DNA of 64,000 bases from Sporomusaceae bacterium UBA7701. Lineage in GTDB: Bacteria; Bacillota; Negativicutes; Sporomusales; UBA7701. The notes under the pieces are model-generated. The model was given only the letters and a program-made list of their open reading frames with translations. It did no database searches and had not been told where the DNA came from. The DNA lies in NCBI GenBank assembly GCA_002482545.1, contig DLGF01000014.1:83268-147267 (forward strand), written 5' to 3'. Made by a program: the position numbers and the translations under genes. Positions 35,629 to 44,295 of this stretch are shown here, in pieces. Within the stretch, counting starts at the first letter, position 1. Every line of letters starts with the position of its first letter.

Positions 35629-37314
35629 CTAGGTATCCTTTTCATAAGGCCAGGCATTCAGCCCGCCCTCCAGCACCTTGACGTTTTCAAAATGGTCGCC
35701 CTCGAGGATGAGGGCGGCTTCATAGCCGCGCAGGCCGATCTTGCAGAGAGCGATGATCTCGTTGTTTTTCGCCAGTTCATCCAGGCGGCTTCGCAGCTCT
35801 CCGAGGGGAATATGCCGGACCTTCTCGCCGCCGGCCAGCCTGAGCTGCTTGCACTCGTCGGCCGACCGCACATCCAGAAATACCGTGGTTTCCTTTTCGC
35901 GCTCGGCCTTGGCCGCCTGCGGCGATATTCCCTTGAATTTGCCGGACAGCTTGTTTATCACCACGTTGGCGGCGACAGCCACCGTGTCGATGGGCGAGTT
36001 AAACGGCGGAGCATAGGACAGGTCCAGGTCGGACAAATCGTCAAGCGTTCCGCCGGTGGTCAGAAGCGCCGCCGCGATATCGACTCGTTTGGCCACTTCC
36101 CCCTCGCCGAAGACCTGGGCGCCCAAAAGCTTGCGCGTCTTCGGATCAGCAACCAGTTTGACGGTAATCAATTTCGCTCCCGGCATATAATGGGGCCGGT
36201 CGTGGCCGCCCGCCATCGCAGTAATATATTCGTACCCGAGCTGTTTGACCTCCCGCTCCGTCAAGCCGGTCTTGCCGACATTCATATCCAGTATTTTGAC
36301 GACCATCGTGCCCAGTACGCCGCGGAACCTGGCCGGTTTGCCGCAGATATTGTCCCCGATCACCCGCCCGTGCTTGTTGGCGGTTGAGCCCATGGGGGTG
36401 AACAGTTTCTGGCCGGAAAGGATATGGGTGTTTTCCGCGCAATCCCCGCCAGCATAAATGTCGGGGTCGCTGGTTTGCAGACGTTCGTCCACCGCGATGG
36501 CGCCGGAGGCGCCGATAGTAAGTCCGGCGGCTCTGGCCAGTTCCACATTGGGCCTGACCCCCATGGCCAAAATCACCAGGTCGGCCGGCAGAGTGCGCTT
36601 GTCGGTGACGACCTGCCGCACGACGCTATCGCCTTGAAAGCGCACGACTTTTTCACCGGTCAGCAGGGTAATCCCCCGGGCCGTGACAGCTTGAGCGACG
36701 GCTCCGGCGATTTCCTCGTCCAGCGCGGCGGCAAGGATCTGGTCCCGCATCTCGACCATTGTCACTTCGGCGTCCCATTGCTTGACCGCTTCCGCCATCT
36801 CCAGGCCGACCAGCCCTGCACCGATGATGACCACCCGTTTATACCGGCCCTGCGCGAGCCCCTCCCGCACCGCCTCGGCATCCCGGGGATGCCAGAACTG
36901 ATGGATGTTGCCGAGGTCCACTCCGGGCAGTCCGGGCTTGATCGGAACAGCTCCGGTGGCCAGCACCAGCTTGTCGTACGGAAAGACCTTCTCCGCGCCG
37001 GTTGTCAGCTCCCTGGCCACCACTTTTTTCGCCGCCCGGTCGATGGCCGTGGCCTCGGTGCCGGTCAGCACGGTAATATTTTTGACATTCCGGAAAAAAT
37101 CCGGATTTCGGACCGCACCCGCCGGAGTCATCATGAGCTGCTGGATGGTTTCCACATCGCCGGCCACATAGTAGGGCATCCCGCAGGCGCCATAGGAGAC
37201 AAGGTTTCCTTTTTCCAGCACCGTGATTTCAGCGCCGGGATTGTTCCGCCGGGCGCTGGCGGCGGCTTTGAGGCCGGCGGCGACACCGCCGATCACTACC
37301 AGTTTTTCGGCCAT
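35629..37314 (-). CDS. CoA-disulfide reductase-family flavoprotein fused to rhodanese
   Basis: This 561-residue enzyme joins an NAD(P)H- and FAD-dependent oxidoreductase (residues 1 to about 445) to a C-terminal rhodanese domain (about 460-561). The FAD motif GGVAAGLKAA, the redox Cys in SYGACGMPYY, the NAD motif VIIGAGLVGLEMAEA and YAGGDCAE are visible. The rhodanese cysteine is in IALCKIGLRGYEAA. Such fusions reduce CoA disulfide, CoA persulfide or polysulfide, so it probably handles sulfane sulfur. GAGGAGGAAG precedes the start. The gene is monocistronic. Confidence 0.93.
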   Translation of the reverse strand: MAEKLVVIGGVAAGLKAAASARRNNPGAEITVLEKGNLVSYGACGMPYYVAGDVETIQQLMMTPAGAVRNPDFFRNVKNITVLTGTEATAIDRAAKKVVARELTTGAEKVFPYDKLVLATGAVPIKPGLPGVDLGNIHQFWHPRDAEAVREGLAQGRYKRVVIIGAGLVGLEMAEAVKQWDAEVTMVEMRDQILAAALDEEIAGAVAQAVTARGITLLTGEKVVRFQGDSVVRQVVTDKRTLPADLVILAMGVRPNVELARAAGLTIGASGAIAVDERLQTSDPDIYAGGDCAENTHILSGQKLFTPMGSTANKHGRVIGDNICGKPARFRGVLGTMVVKILDMNVGKTGLTEREVKQLGYEYITAMAGGHDRPHYMPGAKLITVKLVADPKTRKLLGAQVFGEGEVAKRVDIAAALLTTGGTLDDLSDLDLSYAPPFNSPIDTVAVAANVVINKLSGKFKGISPQAAKAEREKETTVFLDVRSADECKQLRLAGGEKVRHIPLGELRSRLDELAKNNEIIALCKIGLRGYEAALILEGDHFENVKVLEGGLNAWPYEKDT

Positions 37315-37437
37315 AGCTCTTCCTCCTCTCTTCCGGGAGAACCCGCTACCTTCATTCTAGAGTTCCTCATGGCCTAAAGTCAACAAAATACCCGGAGATC
37401 AAGCGACGGATGATCTTATAACCCCGTAAGCAAAACG

Positions 37438-38652
37438 TTATACTCCCGTAAGCAGCAGCACCTCCACCTCGGCTCCCGCGGGCAGGGGCGGACTGTGCGC
37501 CGGTATGGCGATGAGGGCGTTGGCGGCGGCAGCCGACTTCAGCATGCCGTTCCCCTGAAAGGAAAGCGGCTGGACGTACAGCCCCTCCTCGCCCGGCGTG
37601 CAGCGGGCCCATAGAAAGCGGGGCGCCCCGGTCTGTTTGGCAAAAGGCGAGGTCAATCGCGCCCGCGCCCGGGGCCGTGCCCAGTTGCTCCGTCCGCTCA
37701 TCTTCACAATGACCGGGCGGACGAGTTGTTCGAAGGCGATGGCGGCGGCGGCCGGATTGCCGGAAAGGCCGAGGTAAAGCCGCCCGTCCTTCACGCCGGC
37801 CAGCACCGGCATCCCGGGCTTGATGCTCACCCGTTCAAACAGGATAGTAATCCCCGCCGCCCGGTAGGCGTCGGCCATCAGATCATAATCCCCGACCGAT
37901 ACGCCGCCGGTTGTGACGACAAGGTCGCACTCCGCCGCCGCGGCGAGCCGCGCGGCAATTTCAGCGGTGCTGTCGGGAGCGATGGAATAATGGACCGGTT
38001 CTCCCCCGGCCTCCAGCACCTGCCCGGCAAGCATATAGCTGTTCGAATTGCGGATGGCTCCAGGGGGCAGCGGCTCCGCCACCGGGCGCACTTCGCCGCC
38101 GGTGGCGAAAATCGCGGCCCGGGGCCTTTGATATACGAGGGGCCGGTCCTTGCCCAGCAGAGCAAGAAGCCCCATTACCCCGGCATTGATCACCGTCCCC
38201 GGAAGGATGACCCGCTCCCCGGCAGCGATCTCTTCGCCTCGGACGCAGATATTGTCCCCACAGCCGGCCCCGTGATAAATAGCGACCTGACCGCCTTCGG
38301 CAGCAACATCCTCCAGCCGCACCACCCCGGTAGCGCCGGCCGGAACCGGCGCCCCGGTCATAATCCGCGCCGCGAGGCCCCGCCCGATAGCCTGCACGGC
38401 CACCCTGCCGGCCGGCAGGTTCTCCACAACCTTCAGCCAGACCGGCTGCTCAAAACTGGCTGCCTCGACCTCGGCGGCGACCAGCGCATATCCGTCAAGC
38501 GGCGACCGGTCGAAAGGCGGAAAATCCATATCGGCAACAACCGCCTCGGCCATGACTCTCCGCCAGCAGGTTTCGAGGGGCACCGGTTCGGCCTTGGCCG
38601 GAACGGCTGCCGCCAAAAGCGCCGTTCGCGCCGTCTCAAGTAAAACTGTCAC
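37438..38652 (-). CDS. moeA: Molybdopterin molybdenumtransferase
   Basis: MoeA inserts molybdate into molybdopterin. The family blocks MDFPPFDRSPLDGYAL, ARIMTGAPVPAGATGVVRLED, VVTTGGVSVGDYDLM and LSGNPAAAAIAFEQLVRP are all present. Length (404) is normal. It starts with GTG, with AAGGAG 7 nt upstream. No other Mo-cofactor gene is in the window. Confidence 0.97.
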   Translation of the reverse strand: MTVLLETARTALLAAAVPAKAEPVPLETCWRRVMAEAVVADMDFPPFDRSPLDGYALVAAEVEAASFEQPVWLKVVENLPAGRVAVQAIGRGLAARIMTGAPVPAGATGVVRLEDVAAEGGQVAIYHGAGCGDNICVRGEEIAAGERVILPGTVINAGVMGLLALLGKDRPLVYQRPRAAIFATGGEVRPVAEPLPPGAIRNSNSYMLAGQVLEAGGEPVHYSIAPDSTAEIAARLAAAAECDLVVTTGGVSVGDYDLMADAYRAAGITILFERVSIKPGMPVLAGVKDGRLYLGLSGNPAAAAIAFEQLVRPVIVKMSGRSNWARPRARARLTSPFAKQTGAPRFLWARCTPGEEGLYVQPLSFQGNGMLKSAAAANALIAIPAHSPPLPAGAEVEVLLLTGV

Positions 38653-38904
38653 AGCATAACTCCTTATCCGTTGGTGACTTCGTGTGCTATCAAATTGCGC
38701 TATCTTCCTCGCGCCTTTGCGCGCCTTGCTTCAGCAAAATTCGGCTGAAAGGGGGCCGTTATTTACCAGGGTTCGCCATGTCCGAAACTTATCCCTCCAT
38801 ATTATAATGCCCCGCCAACAGACCCGTCTGACCGAATAGCTGCCGGCCCAACGGCAAATACTAGGGATAGACTTCCTAAAATTTTAGCTGGAGGGTAACT
38901 GCCT

Positions 38905-39105
38905 ATGGAAAAAGTCATGTCGGAAGAAACGAAAAATAAATTAGCTCACGATCTTGGCTTTGGCGAAAAGGTTGACGACGGGGATTGGTCCGATGTAACC
39001 ACAGGTGAAGTCGGCTCCATGGTCAGAGAAGCCATCAAGCGCGGCGAGCAGGCGATGGCCGAGGAAGCCAGAGCCAATGGAAAAGCCCATCAGAACGCAG
39101 AATAG
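38905..39105 (+). CDS. Small acid-soluble spore protein homologue (alpha/beta-like)
   Basis: This 66-residue protein looks like a divergent alpha/beta SASP. KNKLAHDLGFGEKV resembles the first conserved block, with an altered GPR site, and GEVGSMVREAIKRGEQ resembles the C-terminal DNA-binding block; the Gly-Gly of classical SASPs is missing. GGAGGG lies 9 nt upstream. A possible sigma-G -10 (CATATTA, 38798-38804) lies about 100 bases upstream. The terminator at 39111 follows. Two truncated, frameshifted copies of its 3' half occur near 46.5 and 47.9 kb. Confidence 0.72.
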   Translation: MEKVMSEETKNKLAHDLGFGEKVDDGDWSDVTTGEVGSMVREAIKRGEQAMAEEARANGKAHQNAE

Positions 39106-39110
39106 ATCAA

Positions 39111-39145
39111 GACCCCGAAAGCTATCCTTTCGGGGTCCTTTTTTT
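39111..39145 (+). terminator. Terminator of the SASP-like gene
   Basis: GACCCCGAAAG pairs with CTTTCGGGGTC and is followed by CC and seven T residues. Confidence 0.9.
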
Positions 39146-39429
39146 ATAATATTCACGCCAGTGGTGCCATGCTCGAAACATGTCGGTGATCTATCCCATC
39201 ATGACAATAGATACCGCGCTTCAGACATTCATATGACACACAATTAAAACATCGTGTTATCATTGGCAGATTCCTCTGGTATTTCTTGAATGACATCCCA
39301 ATGCTCGGCTATTTTTTCCGTTTCATTTCAAAAATAGCCATGTGAGCTTTTACCGTTATCGGCTAGAGTTCTTCGATTGCAACTGCGTAAAACTACATAA
39401 TTGTTTTCGGCTATAACCCGCTTTATAGT
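39146..39429. other. Intergenic region with one inverted repeat
   Basis: No gene is seen. GGCTATTTTT at 39307 is complementary to AAAAATAGCC at 39330 and may form a weak hairpin downstream of the HMG-CoA-lyase-like gene. The first 40 bases repeat sequence found after the decayed copy at 47.9 kb. Confidence 0.4.
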
Positions 39430-40335
39430 TTACAGAGCGCACGAGGCAAGGCGAGCCATATGGCCTACCGGCGCAATTCCCAGCTTGTCTTCGATATAAC
39501 GGGCAACTCTTATGATCTTATCGTAGTCAAGACCTGTTTTAATACCCATCTTATGCATCATATTGACCAAGTCTTCGGTAGCGATGTTGCCGGCCGCCCC
39601 CGGCGCGAAGGGGCATCCCCCCAGGCCAAAGGCCGCCGATTCGAAGCGAGTTATTCCAAGATTCATTGCCGTTACAATATTTGCCAGACCCATTCCCTGC
39701 GTATCGTGTATATGAAGGATAAAAGAAATATTGGGGTACTTAACTGCCAATGGCTTCAGCAGGTTTTCCATTTGCAGGGGGGTTGCGGTGCCAATAGTGT
39801 CTGCAAGCATTACCTCATCCGCTCCGGCAGCCAAGCCAGCCTCAACTAATTTTATTACCTGTTCCGGATTCATAGGCCCCGCAAAAGGACAATCAAAGGC
39901 CGTAGCCAGAGCAAATCGCACTTTGCGATTACCTTTGATTTTACAAACTTCCGTGAAGGCAGCCAGCGATTGTTCTACGGTTTGCCGGGTGTTTTCCAGA
40001 TTATGCTTTTCACTGGCCGATACAACATAAGTAATTGCGTCCGCACCTGCTTCTATCGCCCGCTGAGCCCCATATAGGTTGGGCGCCAAGGCGATAAAGC
40101 CCACTCTACCACCGTGCTTTTCTTTGACAATTTGTAGAACCTCGGCTGCATCTGCCATTTGCGGAATCGCCTTTGGATGAACAAAGGAGGTTGCCTCAAT
40201 CCACCTAAACCCGCAGTCAACAAGTTTATCAATGACCTCGATCTTTATTGCGGTGGGAATAGGAGTTTTTATATTCTGAAATCCGTCCCGCGGACAGACT
40301 TCGATAATTTCAATAGTTTCGGGAAACTTCAACAT
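39430..40335 (-). CDS. Hydroxymethylglutaryl-CoA lyase-family enzyme
   Basis: This DRE-TIM metallolyase cleaves a 3-hydroxy-3-methylacyl-CoA by retro-Claisen reaction; in HMG-CoA lyase the products are acetyl-CoA and acetoacetate. EVCPRDGFQN holds the first metal ligand and catalytic Arg, HIHDTQGMGL the two His ligands, and GLGGCPFAPGAAGN the catalytic Cys loop. Length is 301. The ATG at 40335 has AAAGGAG upstream and is preferred to one five codons earlier. With the CoA-transferase before it, the substrate is probably a hydroxy-dicarboxylic acid activated to its CoA ester. Confidence 0.9.
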   Translation of the reverse strand: MLKFPETIEIIEVCPRDGFQNIKTPIPTAIKIEVIDKLVDCGFRWIEATSFVHPKAIPQMADAAEVLQIVKEKHGGRVGFIALAPNLYGAQRAIEAGADAITYVVSASEKHNLENTRQTVEQSLAAFTEVCKIKGNRKVRFALATAFDCPFAGPMNPEQVIKLVEAGLAAGADEVMLADTIGTATPLQMENLLKPLAVKYPNISFILHIHDTQGMGLANIVTAMNLGITRFESAAFGLGGCPFAPGAAGNIATEDLVNMMHKMGIKTGLDYDKIIRVARYIEDKLGIAPVGHMARLASCAL

Positions 40336-40378
40336 GATCGCTCCTTTCATATTGACACTAAGCGTAAAAAACCATTTC

Positions 40379-41587
40379 TCAAATTACGCCAGCTGATTTC
40401 AAGCCGGACAATTGTGTTTCGTCCAAATTCAAAAGCTCCTTATAGACCTCTAAATTGTCCTGTCCAAGCGCTGGCGCAGGCGTCCTTACGGTGGCGGGGG
40501 TGGCGGACAACTTGATTGGCGTTGCAGTAGCTTTAATTTTGCCTATGCGTGGATGCTCCTGTTCAACAAACATCTCCCTATCCACTGCAATATGCGGATC
40601 AGCAGCTACCTGACTGACATCATAAACAGGAGCAGACGGTATTCCTGCAGTCAAGCAGGCGTCAACAACTTCATTAGCCTTCTTGGTCTTCGTCCAGGTC
40701 TCGATTTCCTTTTTTACTTCTTGATGGTGCTCCAACCGGTCACGTATACGCAAGAACTCCGGTCGGTAGGCAAGGTCCGGCTTGCCCATTACGCCACACA
40801 AAATTTGCCAGAACTTATCGTTGGCCGCCCCGATGACACAGTTGCCGTCAGCACATTCGAAAGTATCATAAGGATAGGTCGATTCATACCTGTTGCCGAT
40901 GCGACGGGGAATATAGCCATCGGCAAAGTAAAGCATATTGACATTTCCCATGGCCGAGACCCCAGCATCCACCAACGCCACATCGACTTTCTGGCCCTCG
41001 CCGGTTTTCATGCGGTGATGGAGGGCTCCCAATACACCGATCGCCATAAACAGGCCGCCTAAAACATCACCCGTTGCCGTACCGGTTCTGGTGGGTGGAC
41101 CGCCGGGCCAACCGGTAGTGCTCATCAGCCCGCTCATAGCCTGAGCAACGATATCGTAGCCCGGCCGCTCCTTATAGCGCCCGTAGTGGCCAAACCCGGA
41201 TATGCAGGCATAAATTATCCCCGGGTTTACCTCTTTCAGGACGTCATAGCCGAGACCGAGCTTTTCCATCGTTCCTGGCCGGTAGTTTTCAGTGACAATA
41301 TCCGCTTTCTTGACCATTTCTTTGAACATTTCTTTGGCTTTAGGATCTTTAAGGTTTAGGGTGATTCCTTTTTTGTTCCGGTTGTTCGTGATGTAATAAA
41401 CGCTTTCGTCATTTCTAAAAGGTCCCATATGACGAGTGTCATCACCCTTGACGGGTTCTTCGATTTTGATAACGGTTGCGCCCATATCGGCGAGGATCAT
41501 TGTGCTGTATGGTCCTGCCAAAACTCTTGTCAGGTCGAGAACAGTTACCCCGTCCAAGGCGCCTGCAGCGATTGCGTTTGCTAACAT
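40379..41587 (-). CDS. Family III (CaiB/BaiF) CoA-transferase
   Basis: This enzyme moves CoA between carboxylic acids through an aspartyl-CoA intermediate. The N-terminus LDGVTVLDLTRVLAGPYSTM is typical. The YDIVAQAMSGLMSTTG region and TATGDVLGGLFMAIG, with the likely catalytic Asp, follow. The ATG at 41587 has GGAGG upstream; an extension of 24 residues is unlikely. It lies between the MFS permease and the lyase in one sigma-54 operon and probably activates the imported acid. Confidence 0.93.
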   Translation of the reverse strand: MLANAIAAGALDGVTVLDLTRVLAGPYSTMILADMGATVIKIEEPVKGDDTRHMGPFRNDESVYYITNNRNKKGITLNLKDPKAKEMFKEMVKKADIVTENYRPGTMEKLGLGYDVLKEVNPGIIYACISGFGHYGRYKERPGYDIVAQAMSGLMSTTGWPGGPPTRTGTATGDVLGGLFMAIGVLGALHHRMKTGEGQKVDVALVDAGVSAMGNVNMLYFADGYIPRRIGNRYESTYPYDTFECADGNCVIGAANDKFWQILCGVMGKPDLAYRPEFLRIRDRLEHHQEVKKEIETWTKTKKANEVVDACLTAGIPSAPVYDVSQVAADPHIAVDREMFVEQEHPRIGKIKATATPIKLSATPATVRTPAPALGQDNLEVYKELLNLDETQLSGLKSAGVI

Positions 41588-41660
41588 TTTTTCTCCTCCG
41601 ATCACAGTTTTATAACCCGACTTAAGTAGTCGCCTGCCTATGTGGCGATTGCCCCCCAAG

Positions 41661-42983
41661 CTAGTTCGGGGCCTTCAGTGGATCTTCTACCGGCTCAACA
41701 ATTGTCGATACAACGGTTAAACATATAAACGATCCGATTGCCAAGGACAGGAAAACCGCATCCCAGTTGAATTTATCCAAAATCATCCCCACGAATAGCG
41801 GTGCCCCGGCCCCGCCTAATTGTCCGCCTGTGTTCACGATGCTGAAGGCTACCGGGTAGGTTTCCTTGGTTGTACGGCCCATCGGATAAGCCATGAACAT
41901 CGAATAACCCAGCGCAAGTAAGAAGCCGGTGGCGAGCAGCAGAAGCCCCAGGAGAGTGGCGTCTTCCGGCGCGTTAATCAGGGAATACATCATAAACGAC
42001 GTCGACAAAGCGGTAACCATCATCATGGGCTTGCGCCGCTTATTTAGAAAATAATCCGAAACCCAGCCGCCCACAAAATTGCCGATAACTGTGCCGGCAA
42101 ATGGCGCAGCAGAAACAAAAGCGGTTTTCATGATCGCAAATTTCTTTACAGTAACCAGGTAAGTAGGCAGCCAGGCCATAAGCACGCTTACGATACCGAC
42201 CATGAAGAAATAGCCGAAAGCGGCGCCGAAGATATCCCAGGATTTAAAAACCTGCGCCGAATTAGCCAGAGGTTCAACCCTCTTGGCGCGAACAATCTTA
42301 TCGAGCCACCAGAGCTTATACTCGCGTTTTTTTCCGGCGTCCTGGCTCGTCGTCGCCGACTCCCCGTTGGCTATATATTCAGCCTCGGCCGCCGAGACGA
42401 ACCTGCTGTCGGCCGGTTTATTCGTGACCATCAGATACCAGAGTATAGCCAGGATCAGACCAGGAACCATGAATATGAAAAAGATCTCCCGCCAACCCCA
42501 AGTCAGAATAATCCAGCCGCACAGCGGCGGAACGATCAACGGTCCCAACTTTGAGCCTGCGAGGAAAATGCCTGATGCCGTGCCTTTTTCTTTAGGGGGA
42601 AACCAGTTGTTGATCGCTACTGTGCAAGCAATGGCGACAGGCGCTTCCGCGACCCCAACCCCTAGCCGCAGAGCTTTCAGGGCCAATACGGAATTAACAA
42701 GGCCCAGCAGGCCGGTAAACGTCGAGGTAAAGAGCATACCGATGGTAAACATTACCCGCATGCCAAATTTTTTTACCAGGAACCCGGACGGGATTTGCAG
42801 CGCCGCATACCCCACAAAGAATAAGCTAATGATAGCGCCTGCTTCGGTATTGCTCATCGCAAACTCTTTGCGAATATAAGGCAATGCGAAGCCGATGTTT
42901 GCCCTGTCCGCATTGGCAACTGTGTAAAGCACGAAAAGCATGGCCATGACGAACCAGCGATAACCACTTTTTTTACTACTCAT
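41661..42983 (-). CDS. MFS transporter, anion:cation symporter type
   Basis: This is a 12-helix secondary transporter of the ACS group, which takes up organic acids such as hexuronates, glucarate or phthalate. The N-terminal RANIGFALPYIRKEF, the loop LVKKFGMR and the AEAPVAIACTVAINNWFPPKEKGTASG block are characteristic. It is the first gene after the minus-strand sigma-54 promoter, with GGTGGAGG upstream of the start. It probably imports the acid used by the two following enzymes. Confidence 0.92.
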   Translation of the reverse strand: MSSKKSGYRWFVMAMLFVLYTVANADRANIGFALPYIRKEFAMSNTEAGAIISLFFVGYAALQIPSGFLVKKFGMRVMFTIGMLFTSTFTGLLGLVNSVLALKALRLGVGVAEAPVAIACTVAINNWFPPKEKGTASGIFLAGSKLGPLIVPPLCGWIILTWGWREIFFIFMVPGLILAILWYLMVTNKPADSRFVSAAEAEYIANGESATTSQDAGKKREYKLWWLDKIVRAKRVEPLANSAQVFKSWDIFGAAFGYFFMVGIVSVLMAWLPTYLVTVKKFAIMKTAFVSAAPFAGTVIGNFVGGWVSDYFLNKRRKPMMMVTALSTSFMMYSLINAPEDATLLGLLLLATGFLLALGYSMFMAYPMGRTTKETYPVAFSIVNTGGQLGGAGAPLFVGMILDKFNWDAVFLSLAIGSFICLTVVSTIVEPVEDPLKAPN

Positions 42984-43099
42984 TCCAGAACCTCCACCTC
43001 ATTTAGAATAGCCTACTTTCATAATTTCCAGCGTGTTGGTGAATGAAACATACCCCTCCTCCCCAGAAACGTTTTAATTTAGCGCTGTCTAATCCCTAA

Positions 43100-43115
43100 A
43101 GCAAAAAGCGTGCCA
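43100..43115 (-). promoter_or_regulatory. Sigma-54 (-24/-12) promoter for the MFS/CoA-transferase/lyase operon
   Basis: On the minus strand TGGCAC, five bases, TTGCT is an exact match to the sigma-54 consensus. The start of transcription would be near 43089, giving a leader of about 105 bases before the MFS gene. Confidence 0.88.
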
Positions 43116-43178
43116 ACTGTTGCTCCCCGTGTTTAAGCCACTTTCGCTAAAATCCGAAAATAAAAGCAGACTCACATC

Positions 43179-43208
43179 TAAGCCTACTTATTGATTAATA
43201 TAGGCTTA
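43179..43208. promoter_or_regulatory. Likely enhancer site of the PrpR-like activator
   Basis: TAAGCCTA (43179-43186) and TAGGCTTA (43201-43208) form a perfect inverted repeat with 14 bases between. A further TTAAGCC half-site lies at 43133. The centre is about 80 bases upstream of one -24 element and 110 bases upstream of the other, the normal distance for an enhancer. Confidence 0.6.
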
Positions 43209-43303
43209 AATATGAGCCTTCCCTTTTGCCGACAGCGGCCTTGTATCCCAATCGGCCTTTGCCGGCCCTGCCCCTCAGCTATTTCCATCGACTTATTCGC
43301 TAT

Positions 43304-43319
43304 TGGCACAAAATTTGCT
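43304..43319 (+). promoter_or_regulatory. Sigma-54 (-24/-12) promoter for the chemosensor gene
   Basis: TGGCAC, AAAAT, TTGCT is an exact match to the sigma-54 consensus, with the invariant GG and GC ten bases apart. Transcription would start near 43330, about 30 bases before the chemosensor gene. Confidence 0.9.
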
Positions 43320-43361
43320 TAATTATTTATATTATTTTAGTATATTAGGGAGAGGAATTGT

Positions 43362-44207
43362 ATGCAGACAAATTCGGAGAATGATATTTTAGCGTCCGTA
43401 GTCGCCGCATATCCTGTTCTTTTGGAATCGTTGCCCTATAATGTGGGAATAACAATCAGCGACCGGGAGAAATACTTAGTTTATAAGCCTGCTAAAAACC
43501 TTGAATTAAACATCCCGGTCGGCCAGCCAATCCGCGAAGGAAGCCTTGTCGATAAGGCCATGAAAGAAAATCGCAAAATTTTTCAGAAGGTTGATAAAGC
43601 AGCTCGCGGATTGCCTTATATTGGCTGCGCGAGTCCGATCCGAAACCATAATGATGAAATAGTTGGGGCATTCGCCGCATCCATTCCTGTTGATACGTAC
43701 GAAAAAACCAAAGACATGGCGTTTCATTTAAATACCCAATTGAAAACGATCGCGCATACTTGTGAAAAAGTATCGGGCCAGACGGAAGAGATTACCGCCG
43801 TAAGCAAAGTATTATTGCAAACAGTGCGTGAATCGCAGAAGCAAGCCCAAGAAACGGAACAAGTCTTGTCTTTATTAAAAGGGATCGTCTCTCAGACCAA
43901 TCTGCTGGGCCTCAATGCCAGTATTGAAGCAGCAAGGGCGGGCGTATCGGGACGAGGATTCCAGGTGGTTGCCGAGGAAATCCGAAAGTTAGCGACGAGC
44001 GGAACTTCTTCGGTTACCAACGTCGTGGATATCGTTAATATCATTCAAGCAAACAGCACAAAGATTACTAATGAGGTTACGACTGTAGAACAGGCGGTTG
44101 CCCAGATCGCCGATGCCATGATGAATCTTTCCGCGATCACCCAGCAGGTGAGCGCGTTAGCCGGAGAACTCGACAATCTGGCTAATGAGCTTTGCAAACA
44201 GCCCTAA
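43362..44207 (+). CDS. Soluble methyl-accepting chemotaxis-type signalling protein
   Basis: This 281-residue cytoplasmic receptor has no membrane segment. Residues 1 to about 115 form a sensor domain of PAS-like size that I cannot name (VYKPAKNLELNIPVGQP, IGCASPIRNHNDEIVGAFAAS). The rest is a short MCP signalling hairpin with the CheA/CheW contact tip VSQTNLLGLNASIEAARAGVSGRGFQVVAEEIRKLA. It has its own sigma-54 promoter and lies next to a PrpR-like activator. It should link the same substrate to chemotaxis or another CheA-type pathway. Confidence 0.88.
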   Translation: MQTNSENDILASVVAAYPVLLESLPYNVGITISDREKYLVYKPAKNLELNIPVGQPIREGSLVDKAMKENRKIFQKVDKAARGLPYIGCASPIRNHNDEIVGAFAASIPVDTYEKTKDMAFHLNTQLKTIAHTCEKVSGQTEEITAVSKVLLQTVRESQKQAQETEQVLSLLKGIVSQTNLLGLNASIEAARAGVSGRGFQVVAEEIRKLATSGTSSVTNVVDIVNIIQANSTKITNEVTTVEQAVAQIADAMMNLSAITQQVSALAGELDNLANELCKQP

Positions 44208-44295
44208 GATATAGCCGGCGTCAGTCAGCGCCTCGCTGCACTAGTAAAAATACTTTCAAGAATGAATATTAGTTTTGCAGCACGGAGGGGTTCAC

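Larger units (their letters stand above)
42984..43361. other. Divergent regulatory region with two sigma-54 promoters
   Basis: This region of about 380 bases holds no gene. It carries a -24/-12 promoter in each direction and an inverted repeat between them, each listed separately. The geometry is that of a shared enhancer region for an enhancer-binding protein. Confidence 0.85.
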
